This document shows positions 36,801-46,144 of a stretch of DNA of 64,000 nt, one piece after another. A program made the position numbers and the translations under genes. Under the pieces are notes generated by a model. That model did no database searches. It was not told the origin of the DNA and saw only the letters and a list, made by a program, of their open reading frames with translations. The stretch spans positions 1 through 64,000 of the forward strand of contig SUVK01000004.1 in NCBI GenBank assembly GCA_015062055.1. The letters are read 5' to 3'. Numbering within the stretch: the stretch's first letter is position 1; every line of letters begins with the position of its first letter. The stretch comes from Akkermansiaceae bacterium (lineage in GTDB: Bacteria; Verrucomicrobiota; Verrucomicrobiia; Verrucomicrobiales; Akkermansiaceae).

Positions 36801-39335
36801 AAGAGCACATTGGCCTTCGATATCATTTTTGCCGAGGGTCAAAAACGGTTCATGGATGTAATGAGCCCCTATGCCCGCCAGTTTACCGAGCAGATGGAAA
36901 CGCCCGATATTGACCGCCTGACGGGGCTGCCTCCCACCGTTGCGATAGAGCAAAACCGCTCTCGCGGTGGCTGTAAATCTACCGTTGGTACCGTGACAGA
37001 AATTTGGCAATTCTTGCGCCTTTTGTATGCCAAACTCGGGCAAGCTCACTGCCCCAAATGCCATATACCCGTGGGGCGGCGCTCTGCAGAGGAAATTCGT
37101 GCATTGGTGATGGCAGAGTTGGATACGCATCCCCCTTCGCTCATGATTGCAGCCCCCGTGGTTCGCAACCGCAAAGGCCACTACGCCGACCTTGCCCGCT
37201 GGGCTGCCAAAAAGAAATACCCCTACTTGTTGACAGATGGTGAGTTGTGTCGCCCGGATGCTTTTATCCCGTTAGACCGTTATTCTAATCACGATGTTGA
37301 TATTGTCCTTGCCGATATTTCAGTGCAGGGTAATCGTATTACCATGAATGGTAAAGATTGCGATTTTACCACACTGCATGAAACGATAAACCGCGCCCTC
37401 GAAATGGGGGACGGTTTCTTGCGCATACTCAAAGGCACAGAGCATCGCTTGTTCGGTACGCGTCTTACCTGCCCGCAATGCGGCGAGAGCTACGCAGACC
37501 CCGAACCCTCCACCTTCTCATTCAATTCACCACATGGTTGGTGTACGGCCTGTATGGGGCATGGTGTTGTGACTGAATTCTCTTCAAAAAAAGAGGACGA
37601 ACGCCTCAGCGCGTTGGAAAAAGAACTGCGCCATGACCGAGATGTTGAAAAGGGTGCCGCTAAAGATGCGCCCCGTTGTATCTGCAAAGCCTGTAACGGC
37701 AGCCGCCTTAATCCCTTTGCCTTGGCCGTAACGTTGTTCGGGCATAATATCGCCCAAGTCGGTAAACTGGATGCCGTGAGTGCCATGCAACTGATAGAAA
37801 GTTGGCAATTTAGCGGGCGAGATGCCGATATTGCTCGCAACGTGGTGGCCGAGATTGTGCCACGCCTGCGTTTCTTGCAGAGCGTGGGCTTGGGCTACCT
37901 GAGCATGGACCGCGCTGCAACCACGCTTTCCGGTGGCGAAACTCAGCGCATACGATTAGCGGCTCAGCTGGGCTCTGAGCTTCGCGGCGTATTGTATGTG
38001 TTGGATGAACCCACCATCGGTTTGCACCCCTGCGACAATGACCGCTTGCTCAAGACTCTCGATACGTTGCGCAAACGCGGTAATACCTTGTTAGTGGTAG
38101 AGCATGATGAAGACACCATGCGCCGTGCAGACCATATTATCGACTTGGGCCCGGGCGCCGGCGTGCGGGGCGGTGAAGTTGTTGCACAGGGCCCCTTTGC
38201 AGAGGTGATAAAGCAGCCGCAATCTGTCACGGGGAAGGCGCTTTCTCTCCATGCTCAACATCCTTATTGTGGAGAATGGTTATCCGTAAAAGATGCACAA
38301 TGGCTCGAGGTAAATGGTTGCTGTCTTCACAACCTCAGGCATGTCAATTTGCGCCTCCCTCGCTCTCGCTTTACCGTGGTGACCGGGGTTTCCGGCGCCG
38401 GTAAAACATCCTTGATTACCGGAACTCTTGCTGCTGCCGTCAAAAAGGCATTGGGAGGCAGTGTCGGGGCCGAGGAGCGCGCGCTGTGGAATAACGATAA
38501 CGGGTTGGATTCTGTTCGGTCTCTTTATCAGGTGGACCAATCGCCCTTGGGGAAAACGCCTCGCTCCACCCCCGCTACCTATATCGGTATTTTCGATGAA
38601 ATTCGTAAACTTTTTGCTCAAAGTGCAGATGCCCGGCGTCTTGGTTTCGATGCCGGCCGATTCTCGTTTAATACCGCAGCCGGCCATTGCGAATCGTGTA
38701 AGGGGACCGGCTACCGGAAACAAGAGATGGACTTCTTGCCCCCCTGTACCGTGCCGTGCGATACCTGCCGAGGGGCGCGCTACAACTCCCGTACCCTTCA
38801 AGTGCGTTATAAAGGAAAAAATATTGCAGAGGTGTTGGATATGAATATGGAGGACGCTGCCGTATTCTTTGAAAATCAGCCACGCCTGGCAGAGCCTTTA
38901 CGCTTGTTGTGTGAGACCGGTTTGGGCTACTTAACCCTTGGACAGGCCAGCAATACGCTATCCGGTGGAGAAGCTCAGCGCATTAAGTTGGTGGCCGAGC
39001 TCATTAAAGGGCGTCGCGCCACCCTCAATGCCATACGGCGGGGCAAAGCTTTGCCTCAAGACCTGTATTTAATAGAAGAACCTACAATCGGGCTACACCC
39101 GCAAGATGTGCGATTGTTGGTAGGGGTGTTGCGCCGCTTGGTCGAGATGGGTAACACCGTGGTGGTTATAGAGCACAATATCGAGTTGATTTGTGAGGCC
39201 GATTATGTGATTGATATGGGCCCCGGTGCCGGGGCTGATGGCGGTACGATTGTGGCCCGGGGTACCGTCAAACAAGTCGCAAAAGCTAAAAACAGCGCTA
39301 TCGCCCCTTTTATCAGGGCCGAGCTTGAACGTTAA
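33822..39335 (+). CDS. uvrA: Double-length excinuclease ABC subunit A (fused tandem UvrA)
   Basis: 1837 aa with four Walker A motifs (GPSGSGKTS, GVSGSGKST, GLSGSGKST, GVSGAGKTS) and repeated CxxC zinc modules. Confidence 0.95.
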   Translation: MQERDDSHIRIRGAREHNLKNIDVAMPLGGITVVTGPSGSGKTSLAISTLYAEGQRRYVETFSPYVRQFMDRMDRPDVDSVENVPPAIALGQRNSVKNSRSTVGTMTGMNEYLKLIFSRIAEGRDAEGRVVKPATPQSVAESLLAEHDGGEVLVCFAVSPVGSFEEMVQALQGQGYLRVYADGEILRLDAASESQIGMDYWLVVQDRIKLRHENRMRLTEALETALRLGQDVVYTVLKEENGAWGRLREYRSDWYPLAEPRAELFSGNSPMGACTSCKGYGRAITYDYNLGIIPDKSIEDGALKMLSSQTLSVCYGDFLRANKRAKAVRTDVPWSELSQKEKDWVFYGNAGDIDPWTASDHNLWYGYKGIFDDMEKHAHKMTVRVFLSYYRVYSICPDCHGGRLRPEALAFTIGGLNVPQVQALPMDELLPWLDSFVLPHTGGDRSLEQAVREFRSRVAYLCEVGLGYIAANRLTRSLSGGEIERVSLTACLGAALTETLFVLDEPTVGLHSRDTARLITAMRRLAERGNTLVVVEHEEAVMRAADYLVDMGPTGGAGGGRVVYSGAPHGIDHATESRTGAYLSGAQAIAIPAKRRKGKGRIAIRGAECHNLHNFNVDIPLGVFTCLTGVSGSGKSTLACRVLYGHVHPDALDDEDEMAVRRIDGLDKVRDIVLVDQSPIVRTPRSTPAVYMGVFEDIRALFVAEPAAQARGLKPGYFSFNSGDGRCPRCAGLGQEKVEMQFLSDIFVPCALCHGTRYTPQALTITLLGYNMAELLALDVLSVQKLFAREKNARARRIAERLQILVDVGLGHLGLGQPLNTLSGGENQRLKLAHILADTLTIEAQTQGSLLILDEPGTGLHFCDLEVLLRVFDRLVKQGNTLLVIEHNLEIIKCADHVIDLGPEGGTGGGNIVAQGTPEQVAACRHGYTAGFLSQTLYGQGTPVSAPVVEHAEAAIPHGVIALRGARHHQLKNIDVDIPRNEMTVVTGLSGSGKSTLAFDIIFAEGQKRFMDVMSPYARQFTEQMETPDIDRLTGLPPTVAIEQNRSRGGCKSTVGTVTEIWQFLRLLYAKLGQAHCPKCHIPVGRRSAEEIRALVMAELDTHPPSLMIAAPVVRNRKGHYADLARWAAKKKYPYLLTDGELCRPDAFIPLDRYSNHDVDIVLADISVQGNRITMNGKDCDFTTLHETINRALEMGDGFLRILKGTEHRLFGTRLTCPQCGESYADPEPSTFSFNSPHGWCTACMGHGVVTEFSSKKEDERLSALEKELRHDRDVEKGAAKDAPRCICKACNGSRLNPFALAVTLFGHNIAQVGKLDAVSAMQLIESWQFSGRDADIARNVVAEIVPRLRFLQSVGLGYLSMDRAATTLSGGETQRIRLAAQLGSELRGVLYVLDEPTIGLHPCDNDRLLKTLDTLRKRGNTLLVVEHDEDTMRRADHIIDLGPGAGVRGGEVVAQGPFAEVIKQPQSVTGKALSLHAQHPYCGEWLSVKDAQWLEVNGCCLHNLRHVNLRLPRSRFTVVTGVSGAGKTSLITGTLAAAVKKALGGSVGAEERALWNNDNGLDSVRSLYQVDQSPLGKTPRSTPATYIGIFDEIRKLFAQSADARRLGFDAGRFSFNTAAGHCESCKGTGYRKQEMDFLPPCTVPCDTCRGARYNSRTLQVRYKGKNIAEVLDMNMEDAAVFFENQPRLAEPLRLLCETGLGYLTLGQASNTLSGGEAQRIKLVAELIKGRRATLNAIRRGKALPQDLYLIEEPTIGLHPQDVRLLVGVLRRLVEMGNTVVVIEHNIELICEADYVIDMGPGAGADGGTIVARGTVKQVAKAKNSAIAPFIRAELER

Positions 39336-39339
39336 TTCC

Positions 39340-39385
39340 CATTTTAAGGCCATGCAGATGCATTCATCTGCATGACCTTGAAATG
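39340..39385. terminator. Long imperfect hairpin between convergent genes
   Basis: CATTTtAAGGcCATGCAGATG / CATCTGCATGaCCTTgAAATG. Confidence 0.75.
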
Positions 39386-39393
39386 ATGGTGGG

Positions 39394-39636
39394 TTAGTGT
39401 GCAGAACGTGCGCTTTCGTGCTCTCTCTCAAGATGCTCTAGCCTGGTGTTAATGCTTTTAAGCTCAGCTGTCATTTCACCGAGGGTATCCATGTGTTTAT
39501 CCACAAAGCTGCGCATATCCAGGTACACACCTATAGTGCAAGCCATAGCAACAAACGCCATCACTACGCGCGGCTGTTCTTGTATATACCTCAGCATGTA
39601 GGGTATCAATGCTTCTCCTTCGTTCCTCTTACACAT
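39394..39636 (-). CDS. Small single-TM coiled-coil protein (holin-like?)
   Basis: One TM segment then charged coiled coil; 3-bp gap to the preceding gene. Confidence 0.55.
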   Translation of the reverse strand: MCKRNEGEALIPYMLRYIQEQPRVVMAFVAMACTIGVYLDMRSFVDKHMDTLGEMTAELKSINTRLEHLEREHESARSAH

Positions 39637-39639
39637 ATC

Positions 39640-39876
39640 TCATTTTCTATGTTGTTTCGGTTCTACAACGGTACTGATGAACTCTATATCGCCGGCGGCA
39701 CTTTGGGTGTAGCGTACGGTACAACTTGTCAAAAAATAAGCAGCCGTTGCAGCGCCCACGCACACGATTATCCATAGTACTTTCTGCCACCCGGTAGCTT
39801 GTTTGGCACGTTGCTCTGCTTTGTCTTGCACGGCCTGGGCGGCACTTGCTAATTTTTTCTTCTCTTCTTCAGTCAT
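39640..39876 (-). CDS. Small membrane/lipoprotein-like protein in phage-like cassette
   Basis: MTEEEKKKLASAAQAVQDKAEQRAKQATGWQKVLWIIVCVGAATAAYFLTSC. Confidence 0.6.
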   Translation of the reverse strand: MTEEEKKKLASAAQAVQDKAEQRAKQATGWQKVLWIIVCVGAATAAYFLTSCTVRYTQSAAGDIEFISTVVEPKQHRK

Positions 39877-39880
39877 AACA

Positions 39881-40849
39881 TTATACTTTTTCAAGTTCAA
39901 TAGGTTCTGTTACCCCATTCGGCAAAAACGGTTGAGGAGCAGGTGTATCCAAATCTAGTGCTGCCGGGGCAAATGCCGTGTTGTTGGTCAACAATTCGCT
40001 CAGCTTACGCGTGCCACACGCCAGCACATTACCATTACTCTCCTTAATGACATAGCCGAGACAAGCTGCGCCTTCTTCATACTGCTCTGCCAATTCTGAA
40101 CCGGCTGCAATAATATAAAACAGCGTCTGCACCGTGCGATTGATGCTATCCCAAGTCCCGATTAACGTCACACCCTCATTTTTTAACGCCGTGCTGTTAC
40201 CTATTACTTGCGAACTCGATTTTGTAGTAGATGCGGCACTACCTATCGCAACAGAAAAATTGGTGCCGCCGACGGTGGCACCGGCACCCAGCGATACGCC
40301 CCAGCCCGCCATAGAGGACCTTGCGTTATACCCAACAGCTACACTATTTTGCGCCGCTACCGCAAGGTACCCTATTGCTACACCTCCGGATGCGGTTGTA
40401 TAGGCTTCTCTTCCTATGACTACGTCGTAGATTGATGAGTGAACAGCATCCTGCCCCAATGTTACAGCGCTGCCGTACAGTATATTGTACAGTCCGCCAC
40501 TGCTCACTGCATTTTCACTGTTTTGGGTCGGGATATTGTCCGGGGGTATTTTCCATCTTGCATCGCCTTCTGACATGTTGAGCAGAGACGTTCCCGTTAA
40601 GGAGGTTGAGTCTTGCTTATACAAATTGCCGGTGAAGTGGATGTCTTTTCCGTTGTGTTTGGAGGTGTATGTAGTGTCTGTTATTTCGGCTGTTTCACAA
40701 TCTACATGAATAACAGCCCCGGTAGCTACGAATGATGCTTGTTTGGCGGGTTGCGCGGTGCATAAAATCATTCCCTCTGCATTCGTTATCGTGCAGGGGA
40801 CTGTGGTGGTCACCGTGTATGTTTTTCCTTTGTGGGTCGGATATATCAT
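39881..40849 (-). CDS. Phage tail-fibre-like protein with YadA-head-type repeats
   Basis: VVIGREAYTTASGGVAIGYLAVAAQNSVAVGYNARSSMAGWGVSLGAGATVGGTNFSVAIGSAAS. Confidence 0.75.
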   Translation of the reverse strand: MIYPTHKGKTYTVTTTVPCTITNAEGMILCTAQPAKQASFVATGAVIHVDCETAEITDTTYTSKHNGKDIHFTGNLYKQDSTSLTGTSLLNMSEGDARWKIPPDNIPTQNSENAVSSGGLYNILYGSAVTLGQDAVHSSIYDVVIGREAYTTASGGVAIGYLAVAAQNSVAVGYNARSSMAGWGVSLGAGATVGGTNFSVAIGSAASTTKSSSQVIGNSTALKNEGVTLIGTWDSINRTVQTLFYIIAAGSELAEQYEEGAACLGYVIKESNGNVLACGTRKLSELLTNNTAFAPAALDLDTPAPQPFLPNGVTEPIELEKV

Positions 40850-41131
40850 ATTGCGTGTATTTATTATTTGGGTTACCGTTGAAGAACGGCTTAGCTATGC
40901 CTATACCTTCATTGTTTCGATTTTTCCAGAGAAAACAGGCACCCGCCGTCACTTTTCGTTGTTGTGTCATACCGGTGCATTATGCTTGTATAGAACGACG
41001 ATAAAGGGTAGATTACTTTCGGCGGGGGTGCCGACCCGCTATTCTTCTCCGACCCGTCCACTCCGGTTTTTTATTTATTGCCCTGCCTCATTATTGTCGT
41101 GAGACAATACAAAGATAAAATATATAACACC

Positions 41132-42322
41132 ATGAATCTTAAGATATTCACAGATAATATAGACGAAACGGCAAAACGACAAATTACTCGACTTTTGCAA
41201 CAACCTGCCTTTGCCGATGCCAAGGTACGTATCATGCCCGATGTCCACGCAGGTAAGGGCTGTGTTATCGGTTTTACCGCCGATTTAGGTGATAAGGTTA
41301 TACCTAACGTGGTAGGCGTAGATATTGGTTGCGGTATGTATACGGTAGCCTTGGGTAAGCAAAAACCCGATTTTAACATTTTGGACGACGTTATGCATCG
41401 CCTTATCCCATCGGGTATGAAGGTGCACGAGCGTCCCCCGGTCATGTTTGAACAGCTGGAATCTCTGCATTGCTTACAGCAATTGCACCATGTTATGCGC
41501 CTGCATGGTAGCGTAGGTACCTTGGGTGGTGGTAACCACTTTGTCGAGGTAGATGTTGATTCTTCGGGTAATTATTATTTGATCATTCACTCCGGTTCTC
41601 GTAACTTGGGTCATCAAGTTTGCGAATGTTACCAAGCAGAGGCTATTGCCATTCACTCCGGTATACCGGACCGCGCAGAGCGTGAGGCTGCCATTATTGC
41701 GGAATACAAAGCCGCAGGGCGACATAAAGAGATTCAAGCCGCTCTCGATGCTTATAAGGCTAAGTGCATGGCTGCGACGCCCAACGTGCCTCGCGAGCTT
41801 TGTTATTTGGAGGGTGAAGCCCGCCAACGGTACTTGGATGATATGCGTATCTGCCAACAATTTGCCTTGCTGAACCGCGAGACGATGGCCCGAATTATCG
41901 TAGAAAATCTGGGTGCGACGGTGCATAATGCTTTCCATACCACGCATAACTATATTGACCACGAGACCAATATTGTGCGTAAGGGCGCCATCTCTGCACG
42001 CGCCGGTGAGCAGCTCCTTATCCCCATCAATATGAAAGATGGATGTATTTTCGGCGTAGGTAAGGGTAACGAAGATTGGAACCGCAGCGCACCCCATGGT
42101 GCCGGGCGCATCATGAGCCGCAACGAGGCGCTTAAACAGCTCTCTTTAGAGGCATACCGCGCCTCAATGTCCGGTATCTTTTCTTCTTGTATCAGCAAAG
42201 ATACGCTCGATGAGGCCCCTATGGCTTACAAGGGAATGGATGAAATACTGCGCCATATATCGCCCACGGTAGATGTGGTCGATATATTTAAGCCTATCTA
42301 TAACTTTAAGGCTGCAGAGTAA
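41132..42322 (+). CDS. rtcB: RtcB family RNA ligase
   Basis: MPDVHAGKGCVIGFT…VVGVDIGCGM…GTLGGGNHFVEV…HSGSRNLG…PHGAGR. Confidence 0.93.
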   Translation: MNLKIFTDNIDETAKRQITRLLQQPAFADAKVRIMPDVHAGKGCVIGFTADLGDKVIPNVVGVDIGCGMYTVALGKQKPDFNILDDVMHRLIPSGMKVHERPPVMFEQLESLHCLQQLHHVMRLHGSVGTLGGGNHFVEVDVDSSGNYYLIIHSGSRNLGHQVCECYQAEAIAIHSGIPDRAEREAAIIAEYKAAGRHKEIQAALDAYKAKCMAATPNVPRELCYLEGEARQRYLDDMRICQQFALLNRETMARIIVENLGATVHNAFHTTHNYIDHETNIVRKGAISARAGEQLLIPINMKDGCIFGVGKGNEDWNRSAPHGAGRIMSRNEALKQLSLEAYRASMSGIFSSCISKDTLDEAPMAYKGMDEILRHISPTVDVVDIFKPIYNFKAAE

Positions 42323-42955
42323 TTAACACTCTGCATTGCCGGGCTTGAGTTGCCGCACGGTAACTGCCGCCATGCCTGCAGCGGCTGCGGCCTCAAGTCC
42401 GGGTTGTGCATCCTCAAATACCACGCAGCCACTTGCGGGTACCCCCATTTTTTCGGCCGCCAGCAAGAAAATATCGGGGCAGGGTTTCCCCCTGCCGGGC
42501 GGCACGTCGTCCGGCGTGACGATGATGTCAAACAAATCTGCAATGCCGGCAGAGCGCATGGTGGTGAGGGCACCGTGGCGTACGCTGCCGGTGCCTATGG
42601 CGTAGGGGATTCCCTGTTCTTTGAGTCGGCGTACCAAATCTACGGTTTCGGGGATGATGGGCAGGGTTTCTGTCTCGATCAGCTCATCATAGCGAGCGCG
42701 TTTTTCGGCTGCTACGGTTTCGGGGGGCATATGCAGCCCGTATATGCGGTTGAGATCTGCCACGATATCCGGCGCAGCCATGCCGCCATGTGCCACAAAC
42801 TCATCCCACAAAAAGGCTTCGTACGGGGCGCCGTGGTTGCGCAAAGCATCTCTCCAGGCGCGGTGGTGTGTGGGCATGCTGTCTACCAAGGTGCCGTCCA
42901 AGTCAAAAATATAGCCGGCATATACTTTGTCGGGAATGGTAACGCGTGCACTCAT
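42323..42955 (-). CDS. HAD family hydrolase (beta-phosphoglucomutase-like)
   Basis: YIFDLDGTLVDSMPTHHRAWRDAL…VVFEDAQPGLEAAAAAGM. Confidence 0.92.
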   Translation of the reverse strand: MSARVTIPDKVYAGYIFDLDGTLVDSMPTHHRAWRDALRNHGAPYEAFLWDEFVAHGGMAAPDIVADLNRIYGLHMPPETVAAEKRARYDELIETETLPIIPETVDLVRRLKEQGIPYAIGTGSVRHGALTTMRSAGIADLFDIIVTPDDVPPGRGKPCPDIFLLAAEKMGVPASGCVVFEDAQPGLEAAAAAGMAAVTVRQLKPGNAEC

Positions 42956-42965
42956 GTGAGTTGAA

Positions 42966-43673
42966 TCAGAGGTCATATTTTTTAACGAACTCTTGCAGGT
43001 TTTCATCTTTACCGAATACCACCAGCACATCTCCTTGCTTAAACTCGAGAGTGGGCTCGGGCATGTCGATAACCGGTTGTTCAGGGGTGCTCAGCACATC
43101 ATCGGACTCTTCGGCAATATCTGCTTTACCACGGCGAATCGTTAAGAGGTTGATACGATTTTTCTTGCGCATATCAACCTCCATCAGGGTTTTCCCTATC
43201 CATTCATCCGGCAGTTTTACCTCTGCCAGTGAATGCTTGGCATCAATTTTGCGGAGCCTCATTAAGCCCTCGTTGATAAAGCGGTCTGCTAGTTGTCGGG
43301 CTGCTACGTCTTCAACCCGGAACAAGTCTTTTACCCCGATGAGTCGCAATACCCGAGCTTGTAAATCATTGACGGCTCGTGCATATAAATTTTTGACGCC
43401 CAATTCCTTAAGCTGTGCTATCAGCAGAATGCTGCGCTCCATAAAGTTCTCGCCCACGGCAACAATGACATGCGTATCATCTCCTACTAAATCTAAACGT
43501 TGCAGTACGCGAGGGTCGGTAGCATCGCCTACTCGGGCATCTGCCACGCTGTTCTTAATTTCATCTACTGCACTTTCTTGGCGTTCCAGCACGGTAACTT
43601 CGTAGCCGTTGTCTGTCAGGTAAAGGGCAAGAGCCCTGCCGAATTGTCCTAAGCCTATGATGACGAATTTCAT
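42966..43673 (-). CDS. KtrA/TrkA family potassium channel regulatory subunit
   Basis: MKFVIIGLGQFGRALALYLTDNGYEVTVLE…; RCK-C domain. Confidence 0.92.
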   Translation of the reverse strand: MKFVIIGLGQFGRALALYLTDNGYEVTVLERQESAVDEIKNSVADARVGDATDPRVLQRLDLVGDDTHVIVAVGENFMERSILLIAQLKELGVKNLYARAVNDLQARVLRLIGVKDLFRVEDVAARQLADRFINEGLMRLRKIDAKHSLAEVKLPDEWIGKTLMEVDMRKKNRINLLTIRRGKADIAEESDDVLSTPEQPVIDMPEPTLEFKQGDVLVVFGKDENLQEFVKKYDL

Positions 43674-43695
43674 GGTGAATGGTGTAAAAGGGTTA

Positions 43696-45480
43696 TCAGG
43701 AGAGCGGGAGCCTGGTTTCGGGATATCGTATAGGAGAGGGGTCTTTTTGCTTAATGAAAATAAGCATGAAGGTGAACATGCCGACGCGCCCGAAGAGCAT
43801 GTTGGCGCAGATAAAGTATTTGCTGGTTGCGCATAAATCGCCCGGGTTTACCAGTGAATATCCCGTTGTGGTAAATGCACTTACTTCTAAGAAGAGCAAT
43901 TTGATAGTGCCGTTGGCAGAGTTGGCTATGACGGGCTCCATCAACATCAACACCATGGTGCATGCCACTATCCAAAATGTCGAGAGCACCACCGTTGCCA
44001 TTGCTCGTTCTACCGTGTTGCGGGCAATGCGCCGCTGGTGCAGCTCCAAATCATGCTGGCCTCTCAATACCCGTACCACCTCTAATAGGCAGATGATAAA
44101 CAATGGTGCGTATACGCCACCCCCCGTGCCTGCCGGATTTCCCCCCACAAACATGAGAGCGCACAAGAATATTTGGTAGACCGGACCATATGTGCTGATG
44201 TCGGTTATGTTAAACCCGGCGGAGCGACCTATGGTGTTCCATATGCTCTCCCACAGGTTGAAATCCGAGGTTGAGGCGTGTGTAGATGGTTCGAGCACAG
44301 CGAGTAAGCATAACCCGATGCTGCCGATGACCATGACAAATAGGGTTGCCCGAACAACGAGCCATGTGTGCGTGCTCCAGCGTACCGCATTGCGTTTACC
44401 GGTTAACTTGTTTCGTAAACGTGTGTAGCATTCCAGATAAACGCCGAACCCCAAAGTACCGGCCAATGTCAGCAGCATCATGACGCTTTGTACCAGTTTG
44501 TCGTGTTGTACACAACTCTCGGCCATATTTGCCGGGAAAAGCGTGATTCCCGCGTTACAAAATGCCGAGATTGCGTGAAAAAAAGCCCTGAACCATAATA
44601 AATCTTGTGGCACTCCCGGTGCCCCCTGCCACAAAACGTACAAGAGGCAGGCCCCGATGATTTCTACCCCGAAGGTGATGAAAATCACAATTTTAATAAG
44701 GGTAGGGATGATGTTGACTCCTTGTTGGTCGAGCAAAGAGGAGATGGCCAAGCGGTCTCTGACGGCCAATTTCTTACCCACGAGAATCAACACGAAATAG
44801 GAGAACGTCATCACCCCGATGGCGCCTACTTGTATATTGAGCAGTACCACCAGCTTACCCAAGGGGGTAAAGGTGCTGCCGACATCCACGCTGGTGAGGC
44901 CGGTGATGGATATGGCCGAGGCACAGGTAAAAAAGGCATCGGTAAACGATATGGGTACAATGCTTGCCCCCGGTGTAATCAGTACAAGGGTGCTCACCAT
45001 GACCATGGTAAGCATACCGGTAAAGAACACTACTGCCGGGCTCCACCTGCTGTGGGTTGCTCTTTTGCCGACTACTCTCTTCTCCTGAATTAATGCGCGG
45101 ATGTTGATGAAGGCGTACATGCCCAGCAAGAAGCTGAGTATCAGACTGAAGCGTAGTGAGTACTCAGGTAAAAAACCGTATATACCACCCGAGAAAACAA
45201 ATGATGCTACTATACCGGTGAGTAGTTGCAGCCATAAAAAACGCCCCGGGTTACGGTGGTGTCTCAACTCTGTAATGACATGAACGATAACAGCTAAGGT
45301 GTTGAACCATACGACCCCGCACAGCAGCAGGTGAGACCCCTGCTTAAACAGGGCACTTTCTGCATCTGCCGCTGCAAAACCTGCTACGAAAGCCTCCCAC
45401 AAAACAATAACCAAGGCGAGCACACCCGTGATAACCTCCGGTAGCTCCAGTATTCTGTATTGTTTGTTGGCTGTAGACAT
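43696..45480 (-). CDS. KtrB/TrkH family potassium transporter
   Basis: SAISITGLTSVDVGSTFTPLG…GRSAGFNITDIS…GGNPAGTGGGVYAP…ASAFTTTGYSLV-like. Confidence 0.92.
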   Translation of the reverse strand: MSTANKQYRILELPEVITGVLALVIVLWEAFVAGFAAADAESALFKQGSHLLLCGVVWFNTLAVIVHVITELRHHRNPGRFLWLQLLTGIVASFVFSGGIYGFLPEYSLRFSLILSFLLGMYAFINIRALIQEKRVVGKRATHSRWSPAVVFFTGMLTMVMVSTLVLITPGASIVPISFTDAFFTCASAISITGLTSVDVGSTFTPLGKLVVLLNIQVGAIGVMTFSYFVLILVGKKLAVRDRLAISSLLDQQGVNIIPTLIKIVIFITFGVEIIGACLLYVLWQGAPGVPQDLLWFRAFFHAISAFCNAGITLFPANMAESCVQHDKLVQSVMMLLTLAGTLGFGVYLECYTRLRNKLTGKRNAVRWSTHTWLVVRATLFVMVIGSIGLCLLAVLEPSTHASTSDFNLWESIWNTIGRSAGFNITDISTYGPVYQIFLCALMFVGGNPAGTGGGVYAPLFIICLLEVVRVLRGQHDLELHQRRIARNTVERAMATVVLSTFWIVACTMVLMLMEPVIANSANGTIKLLFLEVSAFTTTGYSLVNPGDLCATSKYFICANMLFGRVGMFTFMLIFIKQKDPSPIRYPETRLPLS

Positions 45481-45532
45481 TTGAATCTCGACGCTATTCT
45501 AGCACAATTCTCTCGATATAGCAAGGTTGTAC

Positions 45533-46144
45533 TTAATCTCGGGGGGGCAAACTGACAATGAGTGGGGCTACGTGCTGAAGTTTTGCCAGCAAGGGCATAC
45601 CCGTGCATGCCATGACTATCTTGAAAAGCAGACAAAAAATGGGTACAACCGTTGTAATGGCTGTTAACAATACCCCCAAAAGAAAAACCGGCACCATAAT
45701 GCGCAGTTTAAGCGGGGCTGCCGCCATATTGGGCATGTTGAATAAGGCTGATACCAAGAGAATGGTCGGGATGATGACGTTTAATTCATCTTGCTTGGGG
45801 AGCAGCAGCGAATGCGTGCAAATGGTGTAGATACTGCATACACTGAGAATGACGGATAAAATGATGGCAAATGTACACATAAACCGAGATATGGCATTGC
45901 CTCTTCTCGCTAGTAATACATCGTGGCTCCATAAGGTCAGCAGACTTAGTATGGCTATTGTTATACTCAATAGAAAATCGGAAGCCAGACCGAAGTAAAG
46001 CCCTGCCGTTAGGCCGGATAGCAACAGTAATATCTCCAAAATGGCCGTTATGAGTATCATCAGAAGCATGTATCGGCACACGCACGCCAGAGTTGCAATA
46101 AATCTCTTAACGGGGATGAAGATGAAATATTCTATCTCGTTCAT
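45533..46144 (-). CDS. Hypothetical polytopic membrane protein
   Basis: Multiple hydrophobic segments; ATGA overlap with prmC stop. Confidence 0.65.
   Translation of the reverse strand: MNEIEYFIFIPVKRFIATLACVCRYMLLMILITAILEILLLLSGLTAGLYFGLASDFLLSITIAILSLLTLWSHDVLLARRGNAISRFMCTFAIILSVILSVCSIYTICTHSLLLPKQDELNVIIPTILLVSALFNMPNMAAAPLKLRIMVPVFLLGVLLTAITTVVPIFCLLFKIVMACTGMPLLAKLQHVAPLIVSLPPRD

Noticed and set aside
39394-41131. Complete prophage or diversity-generating retroelement
   Set aside because: No integrase, structural genes, reverse transcriptase or template/variable repeat pair found; only three phage-like genes.
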